From: Pseudooceanicola antarcticus
GTDB taxonomy: Bacteria; Pseudomonadota; Alphaproteobacteria; Rhodobacterales; Rhodobacteraceae
Direction of reading: 5' to 3'
Length of the DNA stretch: 64,000 nucleotides
NCBI RefSeq assembly: GCF_900215355.1
Contig: NZ_OBEA01000003.1
Coordinates: 248,001 to 312,000 of the forward strand
A model generated the notes under the pieces. That model saw only the letters and a program-made list of their open reading frames with translations, was not told the origin of the DNA and searched no databases. Position numbers and translations under genes: made by a program. The first letter of the stretch is position 1; every line of letters begins with the position of its first letter. Below are positions 33,239 to 40,641 of the stretch, in pieces.

Positions 33239-33661
33239 ATGCAGCCCCCGGTGAAACAGATGTCCTTCACGCCGCCCGTGCGCCGCGCGCGCGCGGAATC
33301 CATCGTGCCGATGATCAACGTGGTCTTCCTGCTGCTGATCTTCTTCCTGATGACCTCTCGCCTCGCTCCGCCGGAGCCCTTCGCGGTCGCGCCGCCGACC
33401 GCCCCCGAGGGCACCGAGCTGCCCGAGATGCCGGTGCTCTACCTGTCGGCGGCCGGAGAGGTGGGCCATGAGGATCAGCGGGGCGAGGCCGCCATCGCCG
33501 CCTTTGTCGCCGCCGCCGGGGCACGAAGGGGGCAGGGCGAAGACAGCCCGCCCCGCCTGCGTGCCGATGCCGGTGTCGAGGGGGCAGAGGTCGCCCGCCT
33601 GCTGAAGGCGCTGACAGAGGCGGGGCTCTCTGAGGTGGCGCTGGTGGTGGCGCAGCAATGA
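33239..33661 (+). CDS. ExbD-type subunit 2, with the channel Asp replaced by Asn
   Basis: 140-residue second ExbD paralogue starting two bases after the first. Its membrane helix segment is IVPMINVVFLLLIFFLMTSRL. Asn replaces the otherwise conserved Asp of the channel (MINVVF instead of MIDVVF), which would be expected to lose proton transport, so it may be a regulatory or structural subunit. The periplasmic domain is Pro/Ala-rich. The stop overlaps the tonB start by four bases. Confidence 0.88.
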   Translation: MQPPVKQMSFTPPVRRARAESIVPMINVVFLLLIFFLMTSRLAPPEPFAVAPPTAPEGTELPEMPVLYLSAAGEVGHEDQRGEAAIAAFVAAAGARRGQGEDSPPRLRADAGVEGAEVARLLKALTEAGLSEVALVVAQQ

Positions 33662-34650
33662 GACGTCTGGCGGAAGTCCTTGTCTTTCTCGGTCTCGCCC
33701 TTGGGCTGCACCTGGTCCTTGCGCTGCGTGCACCGGCCACCGGCGCCCAGTCGGGCGGCGCGGGGGGCGAGACGCTGGTGACGCTGCAGGGCGCGCCCGA
33801 GGGCCTGCAGGAGCTGGTCCGCGCCTGGGAGACCCCGCCCGATGCAGAGCTCGACCCTGAAGCGCCGGTGTCGGCAGAGCCTCGCTCCGCGCCGCCTGTC
33901 CCGCGTCCGCGGATCGAGGCTGCGCCGCCGCCGGTCCTGCCCGAGTTGCAGGTGGCCGAGGCCAGTCCGGATACGGTGACGGTGCCGAAGTTCGACAGGC
34001 AGGTGCCGCCGCCGCCGCCCGCGCCGGAGGCGCTGCCGCAGCAGGTGCAGGCGCTGGCCAACCGGCCCCGCGCCGCGCCGGAAGAACCCCGGCCTGAGCC
34101 GCTGGCCGAGAGAATGCCAACGCTGGCGCCGCCGAGCAGCCTGCGCCCGCCCGCGCGGCCCGAGACAGCGCCGAAGCGCGACAGCCCGCCGCCGCAACCC
34201 GCCCCGAAGCCGGACCCCAAGCCCGAGGCAAGGCCCGCCGAGCGGACGCAGCAGGCCCGCTCGGGCGGCAATGGCGGCACGACGCAGCGCGCGGCGGGCT
34301 CCGGCGGGGCGGCGCAGGCGGGCAAGGCGGGCAAGGCGCAGGTGGTGACCGGCAACGGCCAGCAGGAGGCGCGTCTGCAACAGGTCTGGGGCGCCAGGAT
34401 CCGCACGCGCATCGAGCGGCGCAAGCGCTTCCCCTCAGGCATGCGCGGCCAGTCGGGCCGGGTGGTGGTGCGGCTGACCGTCGGACGCGACGGGGCGATC
34501 CTCGGGGCTTCGGTGCTGCGGTCCTCGGGTCAGCAGGCCTTCGATGCGGCGGCGATGGAGGCGGTGCGCCGGGCCGGCAAGCTGCCCCCGGCGCCGCAGG
34601 GGCTGGGCCAGGCCAGCTACAGTTTCACCCTGCCCATGGACTTCTCCTAG
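33658..34650 (+). CDS. tonB: TonB-family energy transducer
   Basis: 330-residue TonB-type protein: N-terminal membrane anchor (about residues 5-24), a long Pro/Ala/Glu-rich spacer of about 150 residues that spans the periplasm, and a C-terminal ~80-residue domain (QVWGARIRTRIERRKRFPSGMRG to SYSFTLPMDF) that contacts TonB-dependent receptors. It is coupled to the second exbD gene by an ATGA overlap. No TonB-dependent receptor gene lies in the window. Confidence 0.92.
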   Translation: MRRLAEVLVFLGLALGLHLVLALRAPATGAQSGGAGGETLVTLQGAPEGLQELVRAWETPPDAELDPEAPVSAEPRSAPPVPRPRIEAAPPPVLPELQVAEASPDTVTVPKFDRQVPPPPPAPEALPQQVQALANRPRAAPEEPRPEPLAERMPTLAPPSSLRPPARPETAPKRDSPPPQPAPKPDPKPEARPAERTQQARSGGNGGTTQRAAGSGGAAQAGKAGKAQVVTGNGQQEARLQQVWGARIRTRIERRKRFPSGMRGQSGRVVVRLTVGRDGAILGASVLRSSGQQAFDAAAMEAVRRAGKLPPAPQGLGQASYSFTLPMDFS

Positions 34651-34946
34651 ATCTGCCGCCGGCGGCAATCGGCCAGAAATTGTGCACATCCCCGAGGCCC
34701 CGGCCCCGAGGGGTATTGCCCTGACGTGGAAGGGCTTTCCGGCATTCGGGAGATATCAGCCCATGGTGGAAGCCTTCGAGCTTTCCACAACAAATTGAAG
34801 TTGTCCCCAAGTTTTGGCTTTACAGGGGGACCAAGCGCGCCCACCATATCTTGTAAGGAACGGAGGAAATCGCCCCGTTTCTAGAGCAGGCACCTAGCGC
34901 TTGGGGCGCTGCCAGCCCCCTCCGCTAATCCAAATGAGGTGGCGTC
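34651..34946. other. Gene-free stretch between tonB and ybjN-like gene
   Basis: No credible gene. The middle is more AT-rich than its surroundings (about 34775-34820, with TTTCCACAAC and TTGAAGTTGTCC) and probably carries the promoter of the YbjN gene. I see no confident terminator for tonB. Confidence 0.5.
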
Positions 34947-35447
34947 ATGGCATTGTCTGAAACCTTCATTTCCGAAGAACTGCACCCCATCGACATCGTC
35001 GAGACCCTTGCCGAACATCACGAATGGGATTTCGACCGTATCGGTGAAGACCAGATCGCCATGGCGGTCGAGGGCCAGTGGCGGACCTATTCCGTGACGC
35101 TCGCCTGGTCCGGCTATGACGAGACCCTCCGACTGGTCTGTACCTTCGACATGGAGCCGCCCGAAGAGGCGCTGCCGGGGCTCTACGAGCTTCTCAACCA
35201 CGTCAACGACCAGTGCTGGGCCGGGGCCTTCACCTTCTGGGCCGAACAGAAGCTGATGGTCTATCGCTACGGCCTGCTGCTGACCGGCGAACAGAGCGCC
35301 TCGGCCGAGCAGATCTCGACCCTGATCTCTGCCGCCGTGCTGTCTGCGGAACGCTACTACCCTGCCTTCCAGCTCAATGTCTGGGGTGGCCGCCCGCCGC
35401 GCGCCGCTCTGGAGGTCGCCATTGCAGAGGCCTACGGGCGCGCGTAA
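34947..35447 (+). CDS. YbjN-domain protein
   Basis: 166-residue soluble protein with the YbjN/SpaN-like pattern: SEELHPIDIVETLAEHHEWDFDRI, WRTYSVTLAWSGYDETLRLVCTFDM, and LLNHVNDQCWAGAFTFWAEQKLMVYRYGLLL. YbjN proteins are implicated in stress and motility phenotypes in enterobacteria; here the role is unknown. It is followed closely by proC, with csaA after it. Confidence 0.88.
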   Translation: MALSETFISEELHPIDIVETLAEHHEWDFDRIGEDQIAMAVEGQWRTYSVTLAWSGYDETLRLVCTFDMEPPEEALPGLYELLNHVNDQCWAGAFTFWAEQKLMVYRYGLLLTGEQSASAEQISTLISAAVLSAERYYPAFQLNVWGGRPPRAALEVAIAEAYGRA

Positions 35448-35483
35448 CAAGTACCCCGACGTTACTTGAACGAAGGGGTGAAC

Positions 35484-36299
35484 ATGTCTCTGGATAAGGT
35501 GGCCGAGAAAGGCCTCGTCCTGCTTGGATGCGGTAAGATGGGTTCGGCCATGCTGGCGGGCTGGCTCAAGCGCGGCCTGCCGGCAAGCTCGGTCTGGGTG
35601 CTTGATCCGCATCCCAGCGACTGGCTGACATCGACCGGAGTGCATGTGAACGCGGGTCTGCCCGAGGCCCCCGCCGTGGCGCTGATCGCGGTGAAGCCGC
35701 AGATGATGGGCGATGCGCTGCCGGGGCTGCAGAGCTTCGGCAACAGCGACACGCTCTATCTCTCGGTCGCGGCGGGTACGCCCATTTCGGCCTTCGAGAC
35801 GGCCTTCGGGGCCGAGAGCCCGGTGATCCGCGCCATGCCCAACACCCCCGCCGCAGTGGGCCGGGGCATCACCGCGATCATCGGCAATGCCCATGCGGGC
35901 GCCGACAAGCTGGATCTCGCCGAAGAGCTGCTGCTGGCCGTGGGCCAGGTGGTGCGGCTCGAGGACGAGGGGCAGATCGACGCCGTGACCGGCGTCTCTG
36001 GCTCGGGTCCGGCCTATGTCTTCCACTTGATCGAAACGCTGGCCGCCGCGGGCGAGGCCCAGGGCCTTTCGCCCGAGCTGGCCATGCAGCTGGCCAAGGC
36101 CACCGTCGCCGGGGCCGGAGCCCTGGCCGAGGAGGCCGAGGAAACCCCCGGTCAGCTGCGCGTCAACGTGACAAGCCCCAATGGCACCACGCAGGCGGCG
36201 CTGGAGGTGCTGATGGACGAGGAGGCGGGTTTCCCGCCGCTGTTGAAACGCGCGGTCAAGGCGGCCGCGGACCGGGGACGGGAGCTGGCAAATGGCTGA
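35484..36299 (+). CDS. proC: Pyrroline-5-carboxylate reductase
   Basis: 271-residue NAD(P)H-dependent enzyme making proline. The Rossmann motif LLGCGKMGSAM is near the N-terminus, AMPNTPAAVGRGIT is a family signature in the middle, and the C-terminal SGSGPAYVF and TSPNGTTQAALEVL are typical of ProC. ATG 35484 is chosen over the upstream in-frame TTG because AAGGGG lies five bases before it. It overlaps csaA by 8 bases. Confidence 0.95.
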   Translation: MSLDKVAEKGLVLLGCGKMGSAMLAGWLKRGLPASSVWVLDPHPSDWLTSTGVHVNAGLPEAPAVALIAVKPQMMGDALPGLQSFGNSDTLYLSVAAGTPISAFETAFGAESPVIRAMPNTPAAVGRGITAIIGNAHAGADKLDLAEELLLAVGQVVRLEDEGQIDAVTGVSGSGPAYVFHLIETLAAAGEAQGLSPELAMQLAKATVAGAGALAEEAEETPGQLRVNVTSPNGTTQAALEVLMDEEAGFPPLLKRAVKAAADRGRELANG

Positions 36300-36633
36300 C
36301 GAGATCTCTTTCGACGACTTCCTGAAGGTCGACATCCGCGCGGGCAAGGTGGTGCGCGCCGAACCCTTCCCCGAGGCCCGCAAGCCGGCCATCAAGCTCT
36401 GGATCGATTTCGGCCCCGAGATCGGCGAGAAGAAGACCTCGGCCCAGATCACGGCGCATTACACGCCGGAGGACCTGGTGGGAAAGATGGTCATGGCGGT
36501 GGTGAACTTCCCGCCGCGCCAGATCGGCCCCTTCATGTCCGAGGTGCTGACCCTTGGCGTCGCCGATGCCGAGGGCGGCGTGGTGCTTGTCACCCCCGAC
36601 CAGGACGTGGCGCCCGGACAGCGGATGCACTGA
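36292..36633 (+). CDS. csaA: tRNA-binding/chaperone protein CsaA
   Basis: 113-residue OB-fold protein of the CsaA/EMAP-II-like tRNA-binding family: ISFDDFLKVDIRAGKVVRAE, then AIKLWIDFGPEIGEKKTSAQIT and VMAVVNFPPRQIGPFMSEVLTLG. CsaA binds tRNA and acts as an export-related chaperone in Bacillus. It starts inside the end of proC. Confidence 0.9.
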   Translation: MADEISFDDFLKVDIRAGKVVRAEPFPEARKPAIKLWIDFGPEIGEKKTSAQITAHYTPEDLVGKMVMAVVNFPPRQIGPFMSEVLTLGVADAEGGVVLVTPDQDVAPGQRMH

Positions 36634-36634
36634 G

Positions 36635-37591
36635 ATGAAGCGTATCCTTCTGTCTCGCCCGATGCCGCCTGCCACCATCGAGGCGGCCTCGCAGCTTTTC
36701 GAGGTCGAGATCCGCGACAGCACCCGCCCGATGAGCCCGGCCGAGATTCGCTCGGGCCTGGCGGTCTATGACGGGATGATGGTGACGCTGGGCGACCAGG
36801 TGAGCGCCGAGATCCTGCAGGATTTCGGCCGTCCGCGCTGCAAGATCCTGGCCAACTTCGGGGTGGGCTACAACCACATCGACACCCAGGCCTGCCGCAA
36901 CCACGGCGTCACGGTGACCAACACGCCCGGCGCGGTGACCGATGCCACGGCGGATGTGGCGATGACGCTGATCCTGATGGCCTGCCGCCGCGCCGGCGAG
37001 GCCGAGCGCCTGGTGCGCTCGGGGCAATGGGAGGGCTGGCACCCGACCCAGATGCTGGGCCTGCATGTCACGGGCCGCAAGCTGGGCGTCATCGGCATGG
37101 GCCGCATCGGCCAGGCCGTGGCACGGCGCTGCCATTTCGGCTTTGGCATGGAGGTGGGCTACTTCAACCGCTCCGAGAAGGAGACCGAGGTTCCCGCCAC
37201 CCGGCACGAGACCCTGGAAGGCCTGGCCGCCTGGGCCGATATCCTTGTGGTGGCCACCCCGGCCAGCCCCGAGACCCACCACCTGGTCGGTGCTTCGGTC
37301 CTGGGGGCGATGCAGCCGCATGGGGTGCTGGTCAACATCGCCCGTGGCGATATCGTCGACGAAGCCGCCCTGATCGCCGCGCTCGAAGCGCGCAGCATCG
37401 GTGCCGTCGGCCTGGATGTCTACGAGCACGAACCGCTGGTGCCCGAGGCGCTGATGGCCTTCGACAACGCCGTGCTGCTGCCGCACCTGGGCACCTCCTG
37501 TCTCGACGTGCGCGAGGACATGGGCGCCATGGCGGTCGAGAACCTGCGCGCCTTCTTCGCCGGTGAAGACTGCCCGAACAAGGTCAACTGA
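36635..37591 (+). CDS. D-2-hydroxyacid dehydrogenase (glyoxylate/hydroxypyruvate reductase-like)
   Basis: 318-residue NAD(P)-dependent enzyme. The nucleotide-binding motif LGVIGMGRIGQAVARR is at about residues 150-165, and the catalytic Arg (NIARGDIVDE), Glu (YEHEP) and His (PHLGT) are visible. It would reduce glyoxylate or hydroxypyruvate, or act on another D-2-hydroxyacid. The start 36635 lies one base after the csaA stop. The proline and glyoxylate context does not fix its substrate. Confidence 0.9.
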   Translation: MKRILLSRPMPPATIEAASQLFEVEIRDSTRPMSPAEIRSGLAVYDGMMVTLGDQVSAEILQDFGRPRCKILANFGVGYNHIDTQACRNHGVTVTNTPGAVTDATADVAMTLILMACRRAGEAERLVRSGQWEGWHPTQMLGLHVTGRKLGVIGMGRIGQAVARRCHFGFGMEVGYFNRSEKETEVPATRHETLEGLAAWADILVVATPASPETHHLVGASVLGAMQPHGVLVNIARGDIVDEAALIAALEARSIGAVGLDVYEHEPLVPEALMAFDNAVLLPHLGTSCLDVREDMGAMAVENLRAFFAGEDCPNKVN

Positions 37592-37654
37592 CCCGGCCCC
37601 CCACCTGTTGCCCGAGGGCACGGGTGGGGCGCGCCACGGCCCCTGGGCCCCTTC

Positions 37655-38752
37655 TCAGGGCGCCTTCAGAGACCGCGAGATCGCATCGAAGATATAGGCG
37701 CCGGGCAGGGCGGGGGGCGTGGCCTCCTGCCGGGCATAGAGCTGCACGAGACCCACGTAGCGCTGGTGGCCCAGGGGGTCGGCCTCGACCGCCGATATGT
37801 CGATGATCTGCACATTGGCCCGGCGCGCGGCCGCGGCCACCATCGGTGACGCGGCGGGCAGGGCGCCAAGGCGGGGCCTGCCGCCCGAGATCCGCGACGA
37901 GAGCCCGAGGGCGCGGTCGTCCGATGCGGTCAGCACGATGATCGGATGGGCCATCGGTCCCAGCGTGTCGAGTTGCGAGGCGAAGACGAAGACGTCGATA
38001 TCGGGGGCGGCCAGGACCACCTCCAGCCGGTCCAGCACCGCGTCACGGCCCGAGAGCTTCAGCGCCTGCAGCACCTCCATGACCAGGAAGCCGCCCATGG
38101 AATGGCCGAAGAGCACCAGCCGCTCGCCGCCGGCGGTCAGCCCGGTCACCAGGTCGCTCAGCGCAGTGCGGGAGAAGAGCGCCGCCTGCCGGTCGGCCTC
38201 GTAGTCCAGCGGCCGCCCGCGCGAGGGCCAGGAGAAGAGCACCGGCGCCACCGTGCTGTCGGTCTCGGCGGCGATCTGCGCCAGCCGGAAGAGCGCCTCC
38301 TGGAAGCGGGTGTTGTAGCCATGGACATAGAGACCAAGCTGGCCGCTGTCCCCGGCCTCGCGTCTGGCGGCCTTGCGCGTGGCAGACAGGAAGCTGGCGC
38401 GATCCATGACGCCGCTTTCGACCACCACCATCTGGCGCGCGGGATCGGGCTCTGCCTCGGGATAGGGGATCTGTGCACCGCTGGCCCCCTCTGGGACGGA
38501 GATATCGTAATAGCGATAGGCGGTTGCGAAGGCGGGCTGGGTCGTGAAGCTGCCCGCAAGGGCGCGGTTGGTGGCGGCATAGATGCGGATGACACGGGTT
38601 GCCTCGGTCTCGGGGCGGGGGTCCAGCACCTCGGGTCCGGGGCGCGCGGCGCAGCCCGCCAGCAGCAGGAGACAGAGCAGCAGCAGGGGCCGCAGCAGGG
38701 GCAGGAGCCCTGCTTCGGAACGTCTGGAAAGGGCTGTCATCGGGGTCTCCAC
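37655..38752 (-). CDS. Alpha/beta-hydrolase lipoprotein (DUF900-like esterase)
   Basis: 365-residue lipoprotein. The signal has hydrophobic residues about 17-33 and lipobox LLAGC (Cys 34). The hydrolase part has the DUF900 pattern: a YVHGYNTRFQEAL segment, the nucleophile elbow FGHSMGGFLVMEV, and a VVLAAPDIDVFVFASQ segment typical of the family. It likely sits on the periplasmic membrane face as an esterase or lipase-like enzyme of unknown substrate. An alternative ATG four codons downstream is equally possible. Confidence 0.85.
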   Translation of the reverse strand: METPMTALSRRSEAGLLPLLRPLLLLCLLLLAGCAARPGPEVLDPRPETEATRVIRIYAATNRALAGSFTTQPAFATAYRYYDISVPEGASGAQIPYPEAEPDPARQMVVVESGVMDRASFLSATRKAARREAGDSGQLGLYVHGYNTRFQEALFRLAQIAAETDSTVAPVLFSWPSRGRPLDYEADRQAALFSRTALSDLVTGLTAGGERLVLFGHSMGGFLVMEVLQALKLSGRDAVLDRLEVVLAAPDIDVFVFASQLDTLGPMAHPIIVLTASDDRALGLSSRISGGRPRLGALPAASPMVAAAARRANVQIIDISAVEADPLGHQRYVGLVQLYARQEATPPALPGAYIFDAISRSLKAP

Positions 38753-38850
38753 GTCGCGTCCCCCCTTGCTAGGCCGCGAGGGGGGCAGCGGTCAATCGGA
38801 GCCCGGAGGCCCGGAGGGGACTGGGTCGCGGAAGATCAGGCCGGGCCGGG

Positions 38851-39438
38851 TCAGACCGGCGTGTCGCCCATCTCGGCCCGCCAGTGGCGGCGGCAGAGCG
38901 AAACATAGGTCTCGTTCCCGCCGATCTGGATCTGGGCGCCGTCCTGCAGGGCGCGGCCATCGGCGCCGCGCCGCACCACCATGGTGGCCTTCTTGCCGCA
39001 ATGGCAGATGGTGCGCACTTCGCGCATCTCGTCGGCCAGCGCCAGCAGGGCCGAGGAGCCGGGGAAGAGCTCGCCGCGGAAATCGACGCGCAGGCCGTAG
39101 CACATGATGGGGATGCGCAGGTCATCCACCACGCGGGCCAGCTGCCAGACCTGGTCCTTGGAGAGGAACTGCGCCTCGTCGACGAAGACGCAGGCGAAGG
39201 CTGCCGCCGCGTGCCGGGCGCGGATCTTCTCGAAGAGGTCATCGCCCTCGGCGAAGGTATCGGCATCGGCGCCGATCCCGATGCGGGAGCCGATGCGCCC
39301 TTCGCCCGCGCGCTTGTCGAATTGCGCGGTCAGCAGGTAGGTGTCCATGCCGCGTTCACGGTAGTTGTGCGACGCTTGCAGCAGGATCGTCGACTTGCCC
39401 GCGTTCATGGTGGAGTAGTGGAAATAGAGCTTGGCCAT
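38851..39438 (-). CDS. tdk: Thymidine kinase (type II, zinc-containing)
   Basis: 195-residue enzyme phosphorylating thymidine. The P-loop [12 protein letters not shown] is at the N-terminus, FVDEAQFLS is the Walker-B-like motif, and a zinc site with Cys in [10 protein letters not shown] and VSLCRRHW follows. All features match the tetrameric bacterial TdK. The ATG at 39438 begins [14 protein letters not shown]; upstream in-frame residues are not kinase-like. It is 50 bases downstream of the GFA gene on the same strand. Confidence 0.93.
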   Translation of the reverse strand: MAKLYFHYSTMNAGKSTILLQASHNYRERGMDTYLLTAQFDKRAGEGRIGSRIGIGADADTFAEGDDLFEKIRARHAAAAFACVFVDEAQFLSKDQVWQLARVVDDLRIPIMCYGLRVDFRGELFPGSSALLALADEMREVRTICHCGKKATMVVRRGADGRALQDGAQIQIGGNETYVSLCRRHWRAEMGDTPV

Positions 39439-39488
39439 GGCGGTAGATAGGCCGGGTCGGGGGCAGGGGGCAAGAGCCTGCCGGGTCG

Positions 39489-39884
39489 CTATGCGCCGCT
39501 TTTCCCGCTGTCCTCGGGGCGGTCGCCCGGATGGCTGGCAGAGACGGGGAAGGGCGGCAGCCAGGCCTCGCGGCGGCTGGTCCAGAGCTCGTAATCCGGG
39601 GCGAAGACAGAGGGGCTGTCGAGCGCGCCCAGGTGCAGCTCTACCTCGTCGCCGGTGCGGGCAAAGACGGAAGAGCCGCAGGTTGGGCAGAAGTGGCGGC
39701 CCTCGTAGGCGCGGGAGTCGCCGGTGATCTCGACCCGGTCCGCCGGGAAGACGGCGGCGGCATAGAAGAGCGCGCCGTGGTGCTTGCGGCAGTCGAGGCA
39801 ATGGCACAGCCCGACCCTGAGCGGCGCGCCATGGGCCACAAGGCGAAGGGCGCCGCAAAGGCAGCTTGCGGGGTGTTGCGCCAT
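39489..39884 (-). CDS. GFA/CENP-V-family zinc protein
   Basis: 131-residue protein with the glutathione-dependent formaldehyde-activating (GFA) fold. The zinc ligands are visible as CLCGALR near residue 8, CHCLDCRK near 29-33 and [11 protein letters not shown] near 67-70. Some members act with S-hydroxymethylglutathione, but most are uncharacterised. It ends near the tdk start. Confidence 0.88.
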   Translation of the reverse strand: MAQHPASCLCGALRLVAHGAPLRVGLCHCLDCRKHHGALFYAAAVFPADRVEITGDSRAYEGRHFCPTCGSSVFARTGDEVELHLGALDSPSVFAPDYELWTSRREAWLPPFPVSASHPGDRPEDSGKSGA

Positions 39885-39917
39885 CCCGGTCTCCTTTCAG
39901 CGAGGCCTGCGCCGCGT

Positions 39918-39949
39918 GGCGCAGGGTGGGTTCGTCCCCACCCTACGCC
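39918..39949. repeat. Palindromic repeat containing the third GCGCAGGGTGGG
   Basis: Arms 39918-39930 and 39937-39949 match at 12 of 13 positions with a six-base loop. It lies between the GFA gene and the PPOX-fold gene, both on the minus strand, and could act as a terminator of the upstream PPOX-fold gene or be a dispersed palindrome. Confidence 0.6.
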
Positions 39950-39962
39950 CTGTTGCAGCGGA

Positions 39963-40442
39963 TCAGAAGGTGATCACCTCGTGCTCGCCCACATCGGGCG
40001 TGTGCCCGGTCACGTTGGCGCGGGCGATCTCGTAGAGGAATTTCGCGCCACCTTCGGTCAGCCAGACCTCGGCCTTGGCGGGCACGAAGCGCAGCAGGCG
40101 GACAGAGGAATCCTCGCGGCCTTCCTCGAACCAGGCGCCGGCGACGCGCGACCAGAGGTCGTCGAGCTTGGCCGGATCGGTCACGGCCTGAAGCTGGCCC
40201 GAGATGTCGGCGTAGAGCTTGGCGCCCTGGTCGGCGACCAGGAAGTGGCTGTCGCGCTTTTCCACGGCGGCCTGGTGCGCGGCGGTGCCTTCGGCGCTGA
40301 TGAACCACAGGACGCCCTCGTCCGCGTCGGCATAGTGGCTCATGGGAATATGGGTGTCCGGGCCGGTCATCAGCATGCCCGCGGTGACATCACCGAGACG
40401 GTCGAAGAGACGTTGTGCGGTCTTGGTGTCGTGGTCCTTCAT
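39963..40442 (-). CDS. Pyridoxamine 5'-phosphate oxidase-fold (general stress) protein
   Basis: 159-residue protein of the split-barrel flavin-binding fold: RLGDVTAGMLMTGPDTHIPMSHYAD, VLWFISAEGTAAHQA, and SHFLVADQGAKLYADISGQL. This matches the general-stress-protein-26-like group of PPOX proteins. Flavin or F420 binding cannot be told, and its target is unknown. It follows the carB terminator on the same strand. Confidence 0.85.
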   Translation of the reverse strand: MKDHDTKTAQRLFDRLGDVTAGMLMTGPDTHIPMSHYADADEGVLWFISAEGTAAHQAAVEKRDSHFLVADQGAKLYADISGQLQAVTDPAKLDDLWSRVAGAWFEEGREDSSVRLLRFVPAKAEVWLTEGGAKFLYEIARANVTGHTPDVGEHEVITF

Positions 40443-40519
40443 GGTGCTTTCCTTTCGTTTGATCTTGCAGACCCAACGAAGGCGGGGGCGTGGATGTTCC
40501 AGCTCGAGACCCCGCGCAA

Positions 40520-40553
40520 AGGCAAAACGCGCGGAGCTTTCGCCCCGCGCGTT
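40520..40553 (-). terminator. Terminator of carB and the small lipoprotein gene
   Basis: A 9-bp stem (AACGCGCGG with CCGCGCGTT on the plus strand) and a ten-base loop are followed on the minus strand by TTTTGCC. It begins a few bases after the stop of the 27-residue lipoprotein ORF. Confidence 0.75.
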
Positions 40554-40557
40554 CCGA

Positions 40558-40641
40558 TCAGATCAGCGGCACCAGCGGCACGCCGCAGCCCGCCAGGGCC
40601 AGCACCGCCGCGAAGGCGGCGATGCGCAGCGCCCGGCTCAT
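40558..40641 (-). CDS. 27-residue lipoprotein overlapping the carB stop codon
   Basis: Tiny ORF encoding [19 protein letters not shown] followed by eight residues (GVPLVPLI). It has a basic head, a hydrophobic core and a clear lipobox (LAGC, Cys 19), leaving a nine-residue mature lipopeptide after signal peptidase II. The ATG overlaps the carB TGA by four bases (ATGA), so it could be made by reinitiation after carB translation. A strong terminator follows just 5 bases beyond its stop, which supports the idea that the transcript includes it. I cannot assign a function. Confidence 0.6.
   Translation of the reverse strand: MSRALRIAAFAAVLALAGCGVPLVPLI

Noticed and set aside
34775-34815. DnaA-box-like TTTCCACA and TTGTCCCCA near the ybjN promoter
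   Set aside because: Each matches only 7 of 9 consensus positions, with no cluster or origin-associated genes nearby.
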